DNA of 28,076 nt from an uncultured Clostridia bacterium (GCA_905236685.1 CAJOPD010000078.1:1-28076), one strand, 5' to 3'. Positions 1 to 8,104 are shown, counted from the first letter of the stretch. Translations and numbers: made by a program. The notes: generated by a model not told the origin, from the sequence alone.

Positions 1-923
1 TCAACAACTGTTGCGTCAACAATATCTCCGTTATTCAAAGTTTTTGTTCCGTACTTTTCAAAAAGTTCGGCGAAAGATTCCTCATTTCTGATTTTTTCTT
101 CCATTTCTGTAAAAACCTCCTCGATAGTCCGTGCCGGAGTTGACGCCCCCGCCGTTATGCCTATCTTTTTATTTTTTATATGTAAATCCTTGGGTATATC
201 CCGAGAATTCTCAATAAAGTAAGTTTCAGAGCAGTTTTCGCTCGCGATCTTATATAGCTTTCCCGTATTTGAGCTTTCCTTACTGCCTATCACAAACATT
301 ATGTCGGAACGCGCGGACAGCTCATACGCCTCGCTCTGCCTATCTTTTGTGGCTCCACATATTGTATCAAAAACTACCACCGTTTTGCAAGCATTTTTAA
401 TATTTTGTACTATTTGCACAAAAACATTCCTGTTTATTGTTGTTTGTGCTACAATACAAATAGGTTTTTCCTCAAATTCAGGCGGCATTTTAAAGCTTTG
501 GTCATATGTGATTATCGCATCATCGCCGCACCAGCCGTTAATGCCGATAACTTCGGGGTGATTTTTATCGCCCACAATAACAATTTTATAGCCCTTTTCA
601 AAATGTTCCTCGGCTATTTTGTGAATTTTTGAAACGAACGGGCAGGTCAATTCAATGATTTTATGCCCGGACAGCGCCTCAATCACGCTTTTTTTAACGC
701 CGTGAGTTCTTATGATAACCGTTGCGTCCTCCGGGATTTCTTCCGGGGTTTCGTATGAAAAAACGCCGTGGCTCTCCAAATCCGCAACAACGCCGCGGTT
801 ATGTATCAAATTCCCCAGCGTTACAATTTTTCCGTTTTCCTCCGAAATCGCCTCGTATGTCTTTTGGACTGCGCGCTTAACTCCGTAGCAAAATCCTGCG
901 GTTTTTGCAATTTCTATACTCAT
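1..923 (-). CDS. ispH: IspH (HMBPP reductase), N-terminal part of a probable IspH-S1 fusion; 3' end cut by window
   Basis: 4-hydroxy-3-methylbut-2-enyl diphosphate reductase, the last enzyme of the MEP isoprenoid pathway, a cytosolic 4Fe-4S protein making IPP and DMAPP. Translating from ATG at 923 gives the family pattern: first cluster cysteine C12 in GFCYGVKRAV, H41 in LIHNRG, H74 in RTHGV, C94 in LTCPFV, and the third cysteine in DTICGATKDRQ. There is no stop: after about residue 297 the frame continues through an acidic linker (NEESFAELFEKYG) into NNGDIVDATVV, which looks like the start of an S1 RNA-binding repeat. Known clostridial proteins fuse IspH to ribosomal protein S1 in this way, so the full product is probably bifunctional IspH/RpsA. 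The start overlaps the plsC stop by 4 bases (ATGA), implying translational coupling in a cmk-plsC-ispH operon. The IspH call is firm; the fusion is inferred from the last residues. Confidence 0.95.
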   Translation of the reverse strand, partial: MSIEIAKTAGFCYGVKRAVQKTYEAISEENGKIVTLGNLIHNRGVVADLESHGVFSYETPEEIPEDATVIIRTHGVKKSVIEALSGHKIIELTCPFVSKIHKIAEEHFEKGYKIVIVGDKNHPEVIGINGWCGDDAIITYDQSFKMPPEFEEKPICIVAQTTINRNVFVQIVQNIKNACKTVVVFDTICGATKDRQSEAYELSARSDIMFVIGSKESSNTGKLYKIASENCSETYFIENSRDIPKDLHIKNKKIGITAGASTPARTIEEVFTEMEEKIRNEESFAELFEKYGTKTLNNGDIVDATVV

Positions 924-1504
924 CTGGCGCCCTCCAAAGCATAGATTGTATCTAAAATGTTTTGGCTGATTTCGGTAAGCTTTTCCGAATTCAGTTTTTG
1001 GTCATAATATTCATCAAGATAAATCGGTTTTCCGTATATCACCTTAATTTTATGCATAAACTTGTATTCACCGCAAATTTTTATGGGCAAAACGGGGACT
1101 TTTGCGTGAGTTGCAAACATAGCAACGCCCGGTTTTGCGGGAACTATTTCGTTTTTATCAATTCTTTTTCCTTCGGGAAACAGCATCATTACCCGTTCTT
1201 GCTTTAAAATGCTGAGCCCTGTTTTTACCGCTCCTATATCCCCTTTTCCGCGGTTTACGGGAAATGCGCCGAGCGATTTTAAAATATAGCCAAAGGGCTT
1301 AAATTTAAAAAGCTCTTTTTTGCCCATAAAGGAAATCTGTCTTTTTGAAGTCGCCGCAATAACGACAGGGTCATAACAGGACATATGGTTTGCCGCATAT
1401 ATAATTCCGCCGCTTTTCAGCTCATTTTCCCTGCCGACAACTTCTATCCTGAACGCGAAAAAAAGAAAAATTCTCATAAGCGCTACTGCAAATTTATAAA
1501 ACAT
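920..1504 (-). CDS. plsC: 1-acyl-sn-glycerol-3-phosphate acyltransferase
   Basis: Transfers an acyl chain to lysophosphatidic acid to make phosphatidic acid, at the inner face of the membrane, in phospholipid synthesis. The 194-residue protein begins with a hydrophobic segment (about residues 4-20), then the catalytic HX4D motif NHMSCYD (H40, D45), FPVNRGKGD in the middle, and the substrate-binding FPEGKR block, in family order and at usual length. ATG at 1504 was chosen because GGAG lies 8 bases upstream; a GTG at 1507 directly before it would add one residue. The start overlaps the cmk stop by one base (TGATG), and the stop overlaps the ispH start, so it sits mid-operon. Acyltransferase family membership is clear; acyl-donor preference cannot be read from sequence. 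Confidence 0.93.
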   Translation of the reverse strand: MFYKFAVALMRIFLFFAFRIEVVGRENELKSGGIIYAANHMSCYDPVVIAATSKRQISFMGKKELFKFKPFGYILKSLGAFPVNRGKGDIGAVKTGLSILKQERVMMLFPEGKRIDKNEIVPAKPGVAMFATHAKVPVLPIKICGEYKFMHKIKVIYGKPIYLDEYYDQKLNSEKLTEISQNILDTIYALEGAR

Positions 1505-2163
1505 CACATTTTCTCCTTTGCAAGCTCTAAAATGCGGTTTTTTACCTCGTCTATTGTCATACCGGTCGAGTCTACCAAAACTGCGTCCTCCGCCTTTCTT
1601 AGCGGTGCAAATTCGCGCTCGGAATCATTTTTGTCTCGGTATTCAATGTCCCGCTTGACCTGCTCAAAATCCGCAGTTTGTCCCTTTTCGCGAAGCTCTT
1701 TCAGCCTGCGGTTTGCGCGCTCATCTGTTGATGCGGTCAGATATATTTTAAGCTCTGCATCGGGAAGAACATATGTTCCTATATCCCGTCCGTCCATTAT
1801 TACATTATTACCCTCGGCAAGCTCTCTCTGCAATTCAACAAGCTTTATACGAACAGCGGGAATAACTGCAATATTTGACGCGCCTATGCTCACATCGGAT
1901 TCTCTGATGCGTTTTGAAACATCTTTGCCGCAAAGGATAATGCGCTGACCTTCTTCATCATATTTTATATCAATTTTGATTTTGTCCAAAACATCTTTTG
2001 TAAAGGATTTTTCGCAAATCTCAATCCCGTTTTCTATCGCATAAAGCGCTGACGCGCGGTACATAGCGCCTGTATCAATATAGATAAAGCCCAACTCCTT
2101 AGCCGCAAGCTTTGCAATAGAACTTTTTCCTGCGCCCGCAGGTCCGTCAATAGCTATTTTCAT
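1504..2163 (-). CDS. cmk: Cytidylate kinase
   Basis: Phosphorylates CMP and dCMP with ATP, recycling cytidine nucleotides for RNA, DNA and CDP-lipid synthesis in the cytosol. The 219-residue protein opens with the P-loop IDGPAGAGKSS (about residues 5-15), followed by the family block GFIYIDTGAMYRA, the long CMP-binding insert, the NVIMDGRDIGTYVLPDA motif and the lid-region segment RANRRLKELREKG. Length is normal. ATG at 2163 follows an AAAGGA ribosome binding site 7 bases away. It is 23 bases downstream of the flavoprotein gene and overlaps plsC. Placing CMP kinase beside a phosphatidic-acid acyltransferase fits CTP demand in phospholipid synthesis, and cmk-plsC-ispH order is common in Firmicutes. 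Confidence 0.97.
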   Translation of the reverse strand: MKIAIDGPAGAGKSSIAKLAAKELGFIYIDTGAMYRASALYAIENGIEICEKSFTKDVLDKIKIDIKYDEEGQRIILCGKDVSKRIRESDVSIGASNIAVIPAVRIKLVELQRELAEGNNVIMDGRDIGTYVLPDAELKIYLTASTDERANRRLKELREKGQTADFEQVKRDIEYRDKNDSEREFAPLRKAEDAVLVDSTGMTIDEVKNRILELAKEKM

Positions 2164-2186
2164 ATCTTTTTCCTTTCACGCGTTAT

Positions 2187-3407
2187 TTACGCATTTTCCC
2201 CCGCCAAAATGCCTGTGGAAAATGCGATTTGCAGGTTAAAGCCGCCTGTGTATGCGTCAACATCTATTATTTCGCCAGCAAAATACAGACCCTTGACAAG
2301 CTTTGATTCCATAGTTTTCGGGTTTATTTCCGAAACCCTTACTCCGCCCGAGGTGATTATCGCCTCATCAATCGGTCTTGTGCCTGTTACGGTAAGAGGA
2401 AGCGCTTTTATGACGCTTAAAACAGCTTTCCGCTCCTCTTTTGAGATGTTTGATGTTTCCTTATGCGGATTAACGCCCGCAAGCCTAATTATAACAGGAA
2501 TTACAGATTTTGGCAATAGTTCTTCAAGAGAATTTATCAGATGCTTTTTCTGAAATTTTTCAAAATCCCGCAATATCCGCTTATCAAGCGCCGCATTATC
2601 AAGAGCAGGCTTTAAATCAATATGCACTTTGCACGGATATTTATCCCTTAAATGCGCCGAAGCCGACAAAACAACAGGTCCCGAAATTCCAAAATGCGTA
2701 AAAAGCATTTCTCCGAAATCGCTGTAAAGTTTTTTGCCGTTTTCGCTAAAAAATGAAACAGAAACATTTTTCAGAGTAAGCCCCATAAGCTCCTTTGTCC
2801 AGTTCTCCTTAGCCGTAAGCGGTACAAGCGACGGCTTTATCGGGACTATCGTATGTCCGAGCGTTTCCGCAATCTTGTACCCGTATCCGTCCGAGCCTGT
2901 AAGGCGGTATGACGCTCCGCCCGTTGCAAGAATTACGCTGTCTGCTTTAATTATGCCCTTGTCCGTTTCAACTCCCAAAACAGCACCGTTTTCCGAAATT
3001 ATTCCGCTTGCTTTTGCCCTTAAAATTTGAACATTTTTTCCCTTCGCAAACTTTGTAAGCGCCTCCAAAACATCGCGCGCTTTATCGCTTTCGGGAAAAA
3101 CGCGCGCGCCCCGTTCCGTCTTTGTCGGTACGCCTAATTCCTTTAAAAGCTCTATTAAATCGATGTTCGTAAAATTATTTAAAGCGCTGTATAAAAACTT
3201 ACTGTTTGTCGGAATATTTTCAAAAAATTCGCTTATCGGTGCGGCATTTGTTACATTACATCTTCCTTTTCCCGTTATTCTGAGTTTTTTACCCAAAATA
3301 TCGTTCTTTTCAAGAAGGATTACCTTTTTAACTCTTTCTTTGAGCCTGCCGCAAGCCATAAGTCCCGCAGCTCCGCCGCCGATAACAACAACCGTTTTAT
3401 CCGTCAT
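2187..3407 (-). CDS. BaiN/HI0933-family FAD-dependent oxidoreductase
   Basis: A 406-residue soluble flavoprotein of the HI0933/YhiN/BaiN family. The N terminus carries the FAD-binding dinucleotide fold VVVIGGGAAGLMA (about residues 6-18), then the family signature GKGRCNVTNA (about 46-55), a second ATGGASY segment, and the C-terminal family block GGVRVSEI...GLYFAGEIIDVDAYTGGFNLQIA. The relative BaiN reduces bile-acid intermediates in gut Clostridia, but most family members have no proven substrate, and this gene sits in a housekeeping operon next to cmk as it does in many bile-acid-inactive Firmicutes. A bile-acid role should therefore not be assumed. Its ATG overlaps the stop of the RpiR-type regulator by 4 bases. 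Family call firm, reaction unknown. Confidence 0.9.
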   Translation of the reverse strand: MTDKTVVVIGGGAAGLMACGRLKERVKKVILLEKNDILGKKLRITGKGRCNVTNAAPISEFFENIPTNSKFLYSALNNFTNIDLIELLKELGVPTKTERGARVFPESDKARDVLEALTKFAKGKNVQILRAKASGIISENGAVLGVETDKGIIKADSVILATGGASYRLTGSDGYGYKIAETLGHTIVPIKPSLVPLTAKENWTKELMGLTLKNVSVSFFSENGKKLYSDFGEMLFTHFGISGPVVLSASAHLRDKYPCKVHIDLKPALDNAALDKRILRDFEKFQKKHLINSLEELLPKSVIPVIIRLAGVNPHKETSNISKEERKAVLSVIKALPLTVTGTRPIDEAIITSGGVRVSEINPKTMESKLVKGLYFAGEIIDVDAYTGGFNLQIAFSTGILAGENA

Positions 3408-4258
3408 TTTTTATCATATACTCCGTATTCGTCCCAGATTTTTTCCAGCCTTTCAAAGCTTTTATGTACAAGTTCTCTGTTTTTTAGCCCGACCGACGCA
3501 ATAAGCGCATTTATAAGGCTTATCGCCGCGGTCAGCGAATCTACAAATGATGTTGTGTCACACTCGGCAAACAGGCAGTAATTAGACATACTCGCAACTG
3601 GTGAGTTTTTGCTGTCGGTAATACCTATAACCGTTGCATTGTTTTTCTTGGCATATTCAAGAGCTTTTATGGTATTTTTTGAGTATCTGGGAAAGCTTAT
3701 GCCGATAAACACATCGCCCTCGCCCACATTCATAATCTGCTCAAAAAGGTCGTCGCCGCCCGTTGACTTTATAATGCGGACATTATCAAAAATCAGGTGA
3801 AGATAAAATCCCGCAAAATCTGCAAGCGCAGCAGCGCTCCTTACGCCTGTTATATAAATTCGCTTTGCGGAAGAAATCGCATCTGCCGCCCTTTCAAACT
3901 GCTCTATGTCGATATTTTCAAGGGTTTTTTCTATGTGCATTATATCGGATTTTAAAACCCTTTGCGGCACACTGCTTTCGCCCATTTTCTCATACGCAAG
4001 CTCTATCCGCTGTATTGAGGTTAATTTACCCTTGGCATAGCCTGAAAGATTTTTCTGAAATTCAGGATAGCCCGAAAACCCAAGCTTTTCGGCAAATCTT
4101 ACAACAGTAGCTTCGCTCACCCCTGTATTTTTTGCAAGCTTTGCCGCTGTCATATACGCCGCTTTTTCATAGTTCTGGATTATATAGTCTGCTATTTTTT
4201 TATGGCTTTTGCTGAGTTCTTCCTTTTTTTCTTTAATCAAGGCAATTATATCAGTCAT
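3404..4258 (-). CDS. MurR/RpiR-family transcriptional regulator (HTH + SIS)
   Basis: A 284-residue DNA-binding regulator. Residues 1-77 form the RpiR helix-turn-helix domain, with the recognition region AAKLAKNTGVSEATVVRFAEKLGFSGYPEFQK; residues about 125-250 form a SIS sugar-phosphate isomerase fold (IYITGVRSAAALADFAGFYL, GDVFIGISFPRYSKNT, NNATVIGITDSKNSPVA). RpiR proteins usually sense a phosphosugar such as MurNAc-6-phosphate or glucosamine-6-phosphate through SIS. The start overlaps the end of the lipoprotein gene by 8 bases and the stop overlaps the flavoprotein gene by 4, so it is co-transcribed rather than divergent from a target. The obvious candidate target is the adjacent lipoprotein gene, but no operator is visible. 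Effector unknown. Confidence 0.92.
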   Translation of the reverse strand: MTDIIALIKEKKEELSKSHKKIADYIIQNYEKAAYMTAAKLAKNTGVSEATVVRFAEKLGFSGYPEFQKNLSGYAKGKLTSIQRIELAYEKMGESSVPQRVLKSDIMHIEKTLENIDIEQFERAADAISSAKRIYITGVRSAAALADFAGFYLHLIFDNVRIIKSTGGDDLFEQIMNVGEGDVFIGISFPRYSKNTIKALEYAKKNNATVIGITDSKNSPVASMSNYCLFAECDTTSFVDSLTAAISLINALIASVGLKNRELVHKSFERLEKIWDEYGVYDKK

Positions 4259-5813
4259 CTGCTTCTTCCGTCTCCTTTTTTACGGCACTGTAAAAATACC
4301 AGTTCCCTATATTTTTGTATCTCTGTGTTAATGTAGGTTCGGTTATTCCCGAAACATTTGTTCCGTAATACACCTCTGCTGTTGTGAAGAAAAGCGGTAC
4401 ATACGGCGGATTTTCCGAGAATTTGCGGACGATTTGTTTTACTGTTTCACGGTATTTTTCCTTATCTCTTTTCCCGTAAAGTTCCGCATTTAGTGCGGAA
4501 AGCTCCGAAATATCAAACCCGAAATAGTTATTGTTTGAGTCAAGCATTTCCAAAGGATTTATTACAGAATCCGCCTCAATCTCGCCCACAAACATTTCAA
4601 AATTCCCACTCGTTATCCTGCTTACATATGCTGAATAATCAATTTTATTCACATAAACCGAAAATCCGCTTGCCGTAAGCGTTTCCGCTATCGTTTCTGC
4701 TATTGCCATACGCTTTTCGTTATTTGAGTTTACCAAAATTTCAAATTCCATTTTGGTTTCGCCGTTATAATATACGCCGTCGGAAATTGTATATCCTGCG
4801 TGCTCTAAAAGAGTTGCGATATAGTCCTGGGAAAAGCCTTCCAAATCTGCGCTTACATATGCCCACGAATTCGGGTTAATTGAAATATCGCACACTTTGC
4901 CGTAGCCGTACGCGTCCTTTTCCAGAATTTTCTGCTTATCGAGCAAAAGCTCGACAGCGCGCCTTATTTCCGGCGAAAGCTTGGAATTTTGCGTATTAAA
5001 TCCCAAAAACACCATATTTTTCGACACAATTTGCTTATTTTGCGAATTACCGATAGAAGCAAAAGCCTCGCTGTCATTTTCCTCGGGTATTATTGCGTCC
5101 GTTTCGTTTACCCCAAAGGCTTCCGAAACCGCAAAATTATCCCGCAAAAGCTTTATTACGACCTTTTTTTTCGGTATCGGATTTCCGTGCCAGATTGAAT
5201 TGGGTATCAAAACAATTTCATTTTCGCTCCTGCTCTCATATTTATATGCCCCCGTCCCTATCGGAACAAAGTCAAAGCCGTCGGTATATCTTGTATTCTG
5301 CGAAAGTATAGGAAAGTTAAGACAATATGCAAAATCGAGCTCCTGACGGTTTAGGTTTATGGCAACTTCATATTTTGAAATGGCGGTAAACCCGCTGATT
5401 TTTTCCGCCGTTTTTTTATAAAGACCGTTTGAGCGCATCAGTCTGCTTAAAGTATATATAACATCTTCCGCTGTGAACTTTGTACCGTCGTGCCATTTTA
5501 TATCGTCGCGCAGCTTAACTGTTATCTGCCTTCCGTCCTCCGAAAGCTTATAGCTTTCCGCAAGAACGGGCACGGCATTTATCTTTTCGTCATATTCAAA
5601 CAGCGGTTCATAGATGATATTCATTATACTTTGAACATTTTTTGATGTTGTTTCAAGCGGATTTAGCGTACCCTGATTTGCTATTGCAAGATTTATATCG
5701 GAATTATCCTCCAAAACAACAAGCGAATCGTCGCCGGACCCTCCCTTTTTACAGCCGTATGTTCCCAAAATTATAAAAATCGCAAGAAATACGGAAATTA
5801 TCCTTTTAATCAT
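4251..5813 (-). CDS. Lone peptide-type ABC substrate-binding lipoprotein (SBP family 5)
   Basis: A 520-residue extracellular solute-binding protein of the oligopeptide/nickel family 5. The N terminus is a lipoprotein signal: basic MIKR, a hydrophobic core, then GTYGC with the lipidated C21; the -3 and -2 lipobox positions (T, Y) are not the commonest. The mature part matches the family: NPLETTSKNVQSIMNIIYEPLFEYD, the signature LRDDIKWHDGTKFTAEDVIYTL, and a C-terminal PYVPLFFTTAEVYY segment. ATG at 5813 was chosen over the in-frame upstream extension because it begins the signal peptide and follows AAGGGTG. No permease or ATPase gene is adjacent, so it either serves a transporter elsewhere or acts as a sensor. 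It starts 10 bases after uvrC and overlaps the RpiR regulator. Ligand unknown; peptides are the family default. Confidence 0.9.
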   Translation of the reverse strand: MIKRIISVFLAIFIILGTYGCKKGGSGDDSLVVLEDNSDINLAIANQGTLNPLETTSKNVQSIMNIIYEPLFEYDEKINAVPVLAESYKLSEDGRQITVKLRDDIKWHDGTKFTAEDVIYTLSRLMRSNGLYKKTAEKISGFTAISKYEVAINLNRQELDFAYCLNFPILSQNTRYTDGFDFVPIGTGAYKYESRSENEIVLIPNSIWHGNPIPKKKVVIKLLRDNFAVSEAFGVNETDAIIPEENDSEAFASIGNSQNKQIVSKNMVFLGFNTQNSKLSPEIRRAVELLLDKQKILEKDAYGYGKVCDISINPNSWAYVSADLEGFSQDYIATLLEHAGYTISDGVYYNGETKMEFEILVNSNNEKRMAIAETIAETLTASGFSVYVNKIDYSAYVSRITSGNFEMFVGEIEADSVINPLEMLDSNNNYFGFDISELSALNAELYGKRDKEKYRETVKQIVRKFSENPPYVPLFFTTAEVYYGTNVSGITEPTLTQRYKNIGNWYFYSAVKKETEEADD

Positions 5814-5823
5814 TACATCACCC

Positions 5824-7692
5824 TTATTTTTTTGAGTTAAAGTAGTCAAAAACGCTCTTTGCCGATGTCTTGTCAATCACCTTTTCAAGCTCGGAAATAT
5901 CCGCCGCCTTAATCTTTTCAATGCTCTTAAAATGCGACAAAAGCCTGCTCTTTTTGACTTTTCCTATGCCTTTGATTTCATCAAGCTCTGAACGGGTTAA
6001 CGCCTTACTTCTGCTATCTCTGTGATAGCCTATTGCGGTTTTATGCACCTCGTCCTGCACATTAGTAATAAAACGGAATACGCTGTCGGTCGGCAAAAAT
6101 GAAATTTCACCCTCTGCCGAGACCAAACCGCGCGTTTTATGCCTGTTATCCTTCACCATTCCAAAAACTTTCACATCGGCATCTATCGTTTCCAAAATCT
6201 GCAAAACCGCCGAAAGCTGACCTTTTCCTCCGTCCAGCAGTATAAGGTCGGGCAGCGGCAGAAATCTTGCCTCATTTTCCTTAATCTGACCGCTTTTAAT
6301 TAAATTCTCCTCCTCTTTTGCGTGACGGAAACGCCTGTATATGACCTCCTGCATAGCAAGATAATCGTTAGCGCCCTCAAAAGATTTGATTTTGAAATTT
6401 CTGTAATCCTTTTTTGACGGCCTTCCGTTTACAAAAACCACCATTGACGCAACATTGTCCGCGCCTTGTATGTTCGAAATATCATAGCTTTCAATTCGGA
6501 CGGGCAATTTATCAAGTTTAAGTTTTTTCGCAAGTTCAGCAGTTATTTTGTCCTTTGTTTCGGACAGTTTAAGCCCTGTAATCCTGTAATTTTCCGCAGA
6601 AATCTCCGCATTTTTTCTGACCAAATCTACAAGGCTCTTTTTATAGCCTCTTTGCGAAACCGTAATTACGACCTTTTTACCCTTTCTGCTGCTCAGCCAG
6701 TCGGAAATAAGCTCGCCGTCAACAATTTTTTCCTGCAAAAGAATTTCCGTCGGAATACTATCGCTGTCAGCATAATACTGCTTTACAAAATCCGACAGTA
6801 TTTCTTCCCTTTCAATATCCTTTATATCATCAATACGGTAGCTTTTGCGCCCCGTTATCCTTCCCGTACGGATAAAAAATATTTCTATGAAGGCTTTATT
6901 CTGCGAAAGACAAAACGCTATTATGTCGGTGTCTGTCTGCTTGTCCGTATTTATAATCTTCTGCTTTTCTTCAAAATTCCTTATCGCAGAAATTTTGTCC
7001 CTTAACGCCGCCGCCTTTTCAAATTCGGTATTTTTTGAGGCTTCTTTCATTTTTTCGGTTAAATCGGCAATTAAAGCTCCGTGATTTCCTTCTAAAAATG
7101 AGCATATATCAAAGAAAACCTTTCTATATTCGTCCTTGGAAATTTTGCCGTAAATACACGGTGCAAAGCATCTGTCAATATGATAGTTAAGGCACGGTCT
7201 GCCCTTTCCTATATCCTCGGGGAATTTCCTTCGGCAAAGCGGGGGCTTGAAAATCTTTTGGACAATGTCAATTGTGCCCTTTACCGTCTGCATACTTGTG
7301 TACGGTCCGAAGTATTTCGCACCGTCCCTTTTTAAAGTGCGCGACATAAAAATTTTGGGGTACTCTTCATTTATTGTGACTTTTATATACGGATACTGCT
7401 TATCGTCCTTTAAAAGTATGTTATATTTCGGCTTATGCTTTTTAATTAGGTTACATTCTAAAACAAGTGCCTCAATTTCGGTATCTGTCACTATATACTC
7501 AAAATAGGATATGTTTGAAACCATAGCCAAAACCTTCGGCGAGTGATTTTTATTGCTTTGAAAATACTGTTTTACCCTGTTTTTGAGAATTTTTGCTTTT
7601 CCTATATAGATTATTTCGCCTTCCCGATTATGCATTATATACACGCCGGGTTGATTTGGAAGGTTTTTAAGCTCTTCTTCTAAGTTAAACAT
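5824..7692 (-). CDS. uvrC: UvrABC system protein C (excinuclease subunit)
   Basis: Makes both incisions around bulky DNA lesions after UvrA/UvrB loading. The 622-residue protein has the full set of domains: GIY-YIG nuclease from about residue 13 (QPGVYIMHN, IIYIGKAK) for the 3' cut, a cysteine-rich segment (CRRKF, CLNYHIDRCFAPC), a UVR motif for UvrB contact near 205-235 (FEKAAALRDKISAI), the RNase-H-like nuclease (RIESYDISNIQG, LILLDGGKGQLSA) for the 5' cut, and a C-terminal helix-hairpin-helix (IKGIGKVKKSRLL). ATG at 7692 has GGAG 6 bases upstream; a TTG 18 bases earlier was rejected. A terminator hairpin ends directly upstream of its ribosome binding site, and no strong promoter is visible there, so transcription may depend on readthrough from ptsH or on a promoter inside ptsH. 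Confidence 0.97.
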   Translation of the reverse strand: MFNLEEELKNLPNQPGVYIMHNREGEIIYIGKAKILKNRVKQYFQSNKNHSPKVLAMVSNISYFEYIVTDTEIEALVLECNLIKKHKPKYNILLKDDKQYPYIKVTINEEYPKIFMSRTLKRDGAKYFGPYTSMQTVKGTIDIVQKIFKPPLCRRKFPEDIGKGRPCLNYHIDRCFAPCIYGKISKDEYRKVFFDICSFLEGNHGALIADLTEKMKEASKNTEFEKAAALRDKISAIRNFEEKQKIINTDKQTDTDIIAFCLSQNKAFIEIFFIRTGRITGRKSYRIDDIKDIEREEILSDFVKQYYADSDSIPTEILLQEKIVDGELISDWLSSRKGKKVVITVSQRGYKKSLVDLVRKNAEISAENYRITGLKLSETKDKITAELAKKLKLDKLPVRIESYDISNIQGADNVASMVVFVNGRPSKKDYRNFKIKSFEGANDYLAMQEVIYRRFRHAKEEENLIKSGQIKENEARFLPLPDLILLDGGKGQLSAVLQILETIDADVKVFGMVKDNRHKTRGLVSAEGEISFLPTDSVFRFITNVQDEVHKTAIGYHRDSRSKALTRSELDEIKGIGKVKKSRLLSHFKSIEKIKAADISELEKVIDKTSAKSVFDYFNSKK

Positions 7693-7704
7693 AATTTTCT
7701 CCAA

Positions 7705-7745
7705 ATTCAAAAATAACTCTACTTTTTCAACAAAAGCAGAGTTAT
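7705..7745 (-). terminator. Rho-independent terminator after ptsH
   Basis: The two arms 7713-7726 and 7732-7745 pair over 14 positions with one A/C mismatch (7721/7737) and a 5-base loop. Reading on the minus strand, five T residues follow (7713-7709). The T run is short, so the terminator may be leaky. It ends only a few bases before the GGAG of uvrC. Confidence 0.75.
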
Positions 7746-7761
7746 CGGTCTATTTGCTAAA

Positions 7762-8025
7762 TCATTCGGTGAAATTCGAGGCAATCAAATTGACCAAGGC
7801 AACAACTGCTTCCTCTTCATCAACGCCGTCAGCAATTATATTTATGGCTGTTCCCTTTGTTATCCCCAAAGAAAGAACTCCCAAAAGGCTTTTTGCATTT
7901 ACCTTACGCTCATCCTTTTCAACCCATATACTCGATTTGAATTCATTAGCTTTTTGTATAAAGAAGGTTGCAGGGCGTGCGTGCAGTCCTGCTTGATTAA
8001 GCACTTCAACTTCCTTAGAAAACAT
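7762..8025 (-). CDS. ptsH: HPr-family phosphocarrier protein
   Basis: Small 87-residue cytosolic phosphocarrier of the PEP:sugar phosphotransferase system. The active-site block is NQAGLHARPAT, with H15 (phosphorylated by enzyme I) and R17 in the standard positions. The regulatory block is VNAKSLLGVLSLGI with S46, the site used by HPr kinase/phosphorylase in Firmicutes to drive CcpA-type catabolite control. Because H15 is kept, it is HPr rather than a Crh paralogue, in which that histidine is replaced. Start ATG follows a strong AAGGGGGT ribosome binding site. No ptsI (enzyme I) gene is next to it; it stands alone with its own promoter and terminator, which is common in Clostridia. Whether this cell uses it for transport, for regulation, or for both cannot be read here. 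Confidence 0.95.
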   Translation of the reverse strand: MFSKEVEVLNQAGLHARPATFFIQKANEFKSSIWVEKDERKVNAKSLLGVLSLGITKGTAINIIADGVDEEEAVVALVNLIASNFTE

Positions 8026-8075
8026 TTGGAAACCCCCTTGAAATAATTCCTTATAAATACAATTTCATAATATAA

Positions 8076-8104
8076 AGAATACTAAAAAAAATGTTATAAG
8101 TCAA
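8076..8104 (-). promoter_or_regulatory. Sigma-A-type promoter of ptsH
   Basis: On the minus strand, TTGACT (8104-8099) and TATTCT (8081-8076) are separated by 17 bases. The -35 is near perfect and the -10 is moderate. The predicted start point leaves a leader of about 45 bases before the ptsH ATG. The rest of the 135-base recA-ptsH gap is AT-rich and holds no other clear element. Confidence 0.65.

Noticed and set aside
1385..1948. 187-residue plus-strand open frame over plsC and cmk
   Set aside because: Lies wholly antisense to two well-recognised genes, shows no family motif, and is Ser/Arg-rich as expected of a complement frame.
2187..3407. Bile-acid reductase BaiN
   Set aside because: The family is broad and the operon is housekeeping; no other bai gene is present, so only the family name is used.
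5814..5876. Upstream extension of the binding-protein gene into uvrC
   Set aside because: Would place 21 basic residues before a clear lipoprotein signal; ATG 5813 has a proper ribosome binding site.
6466..7005. 179-residue plus-strand open frame inside uvrC
   Set aside because: Antisense shadow of uvrC, with no ribosome binding site or domain pattern.
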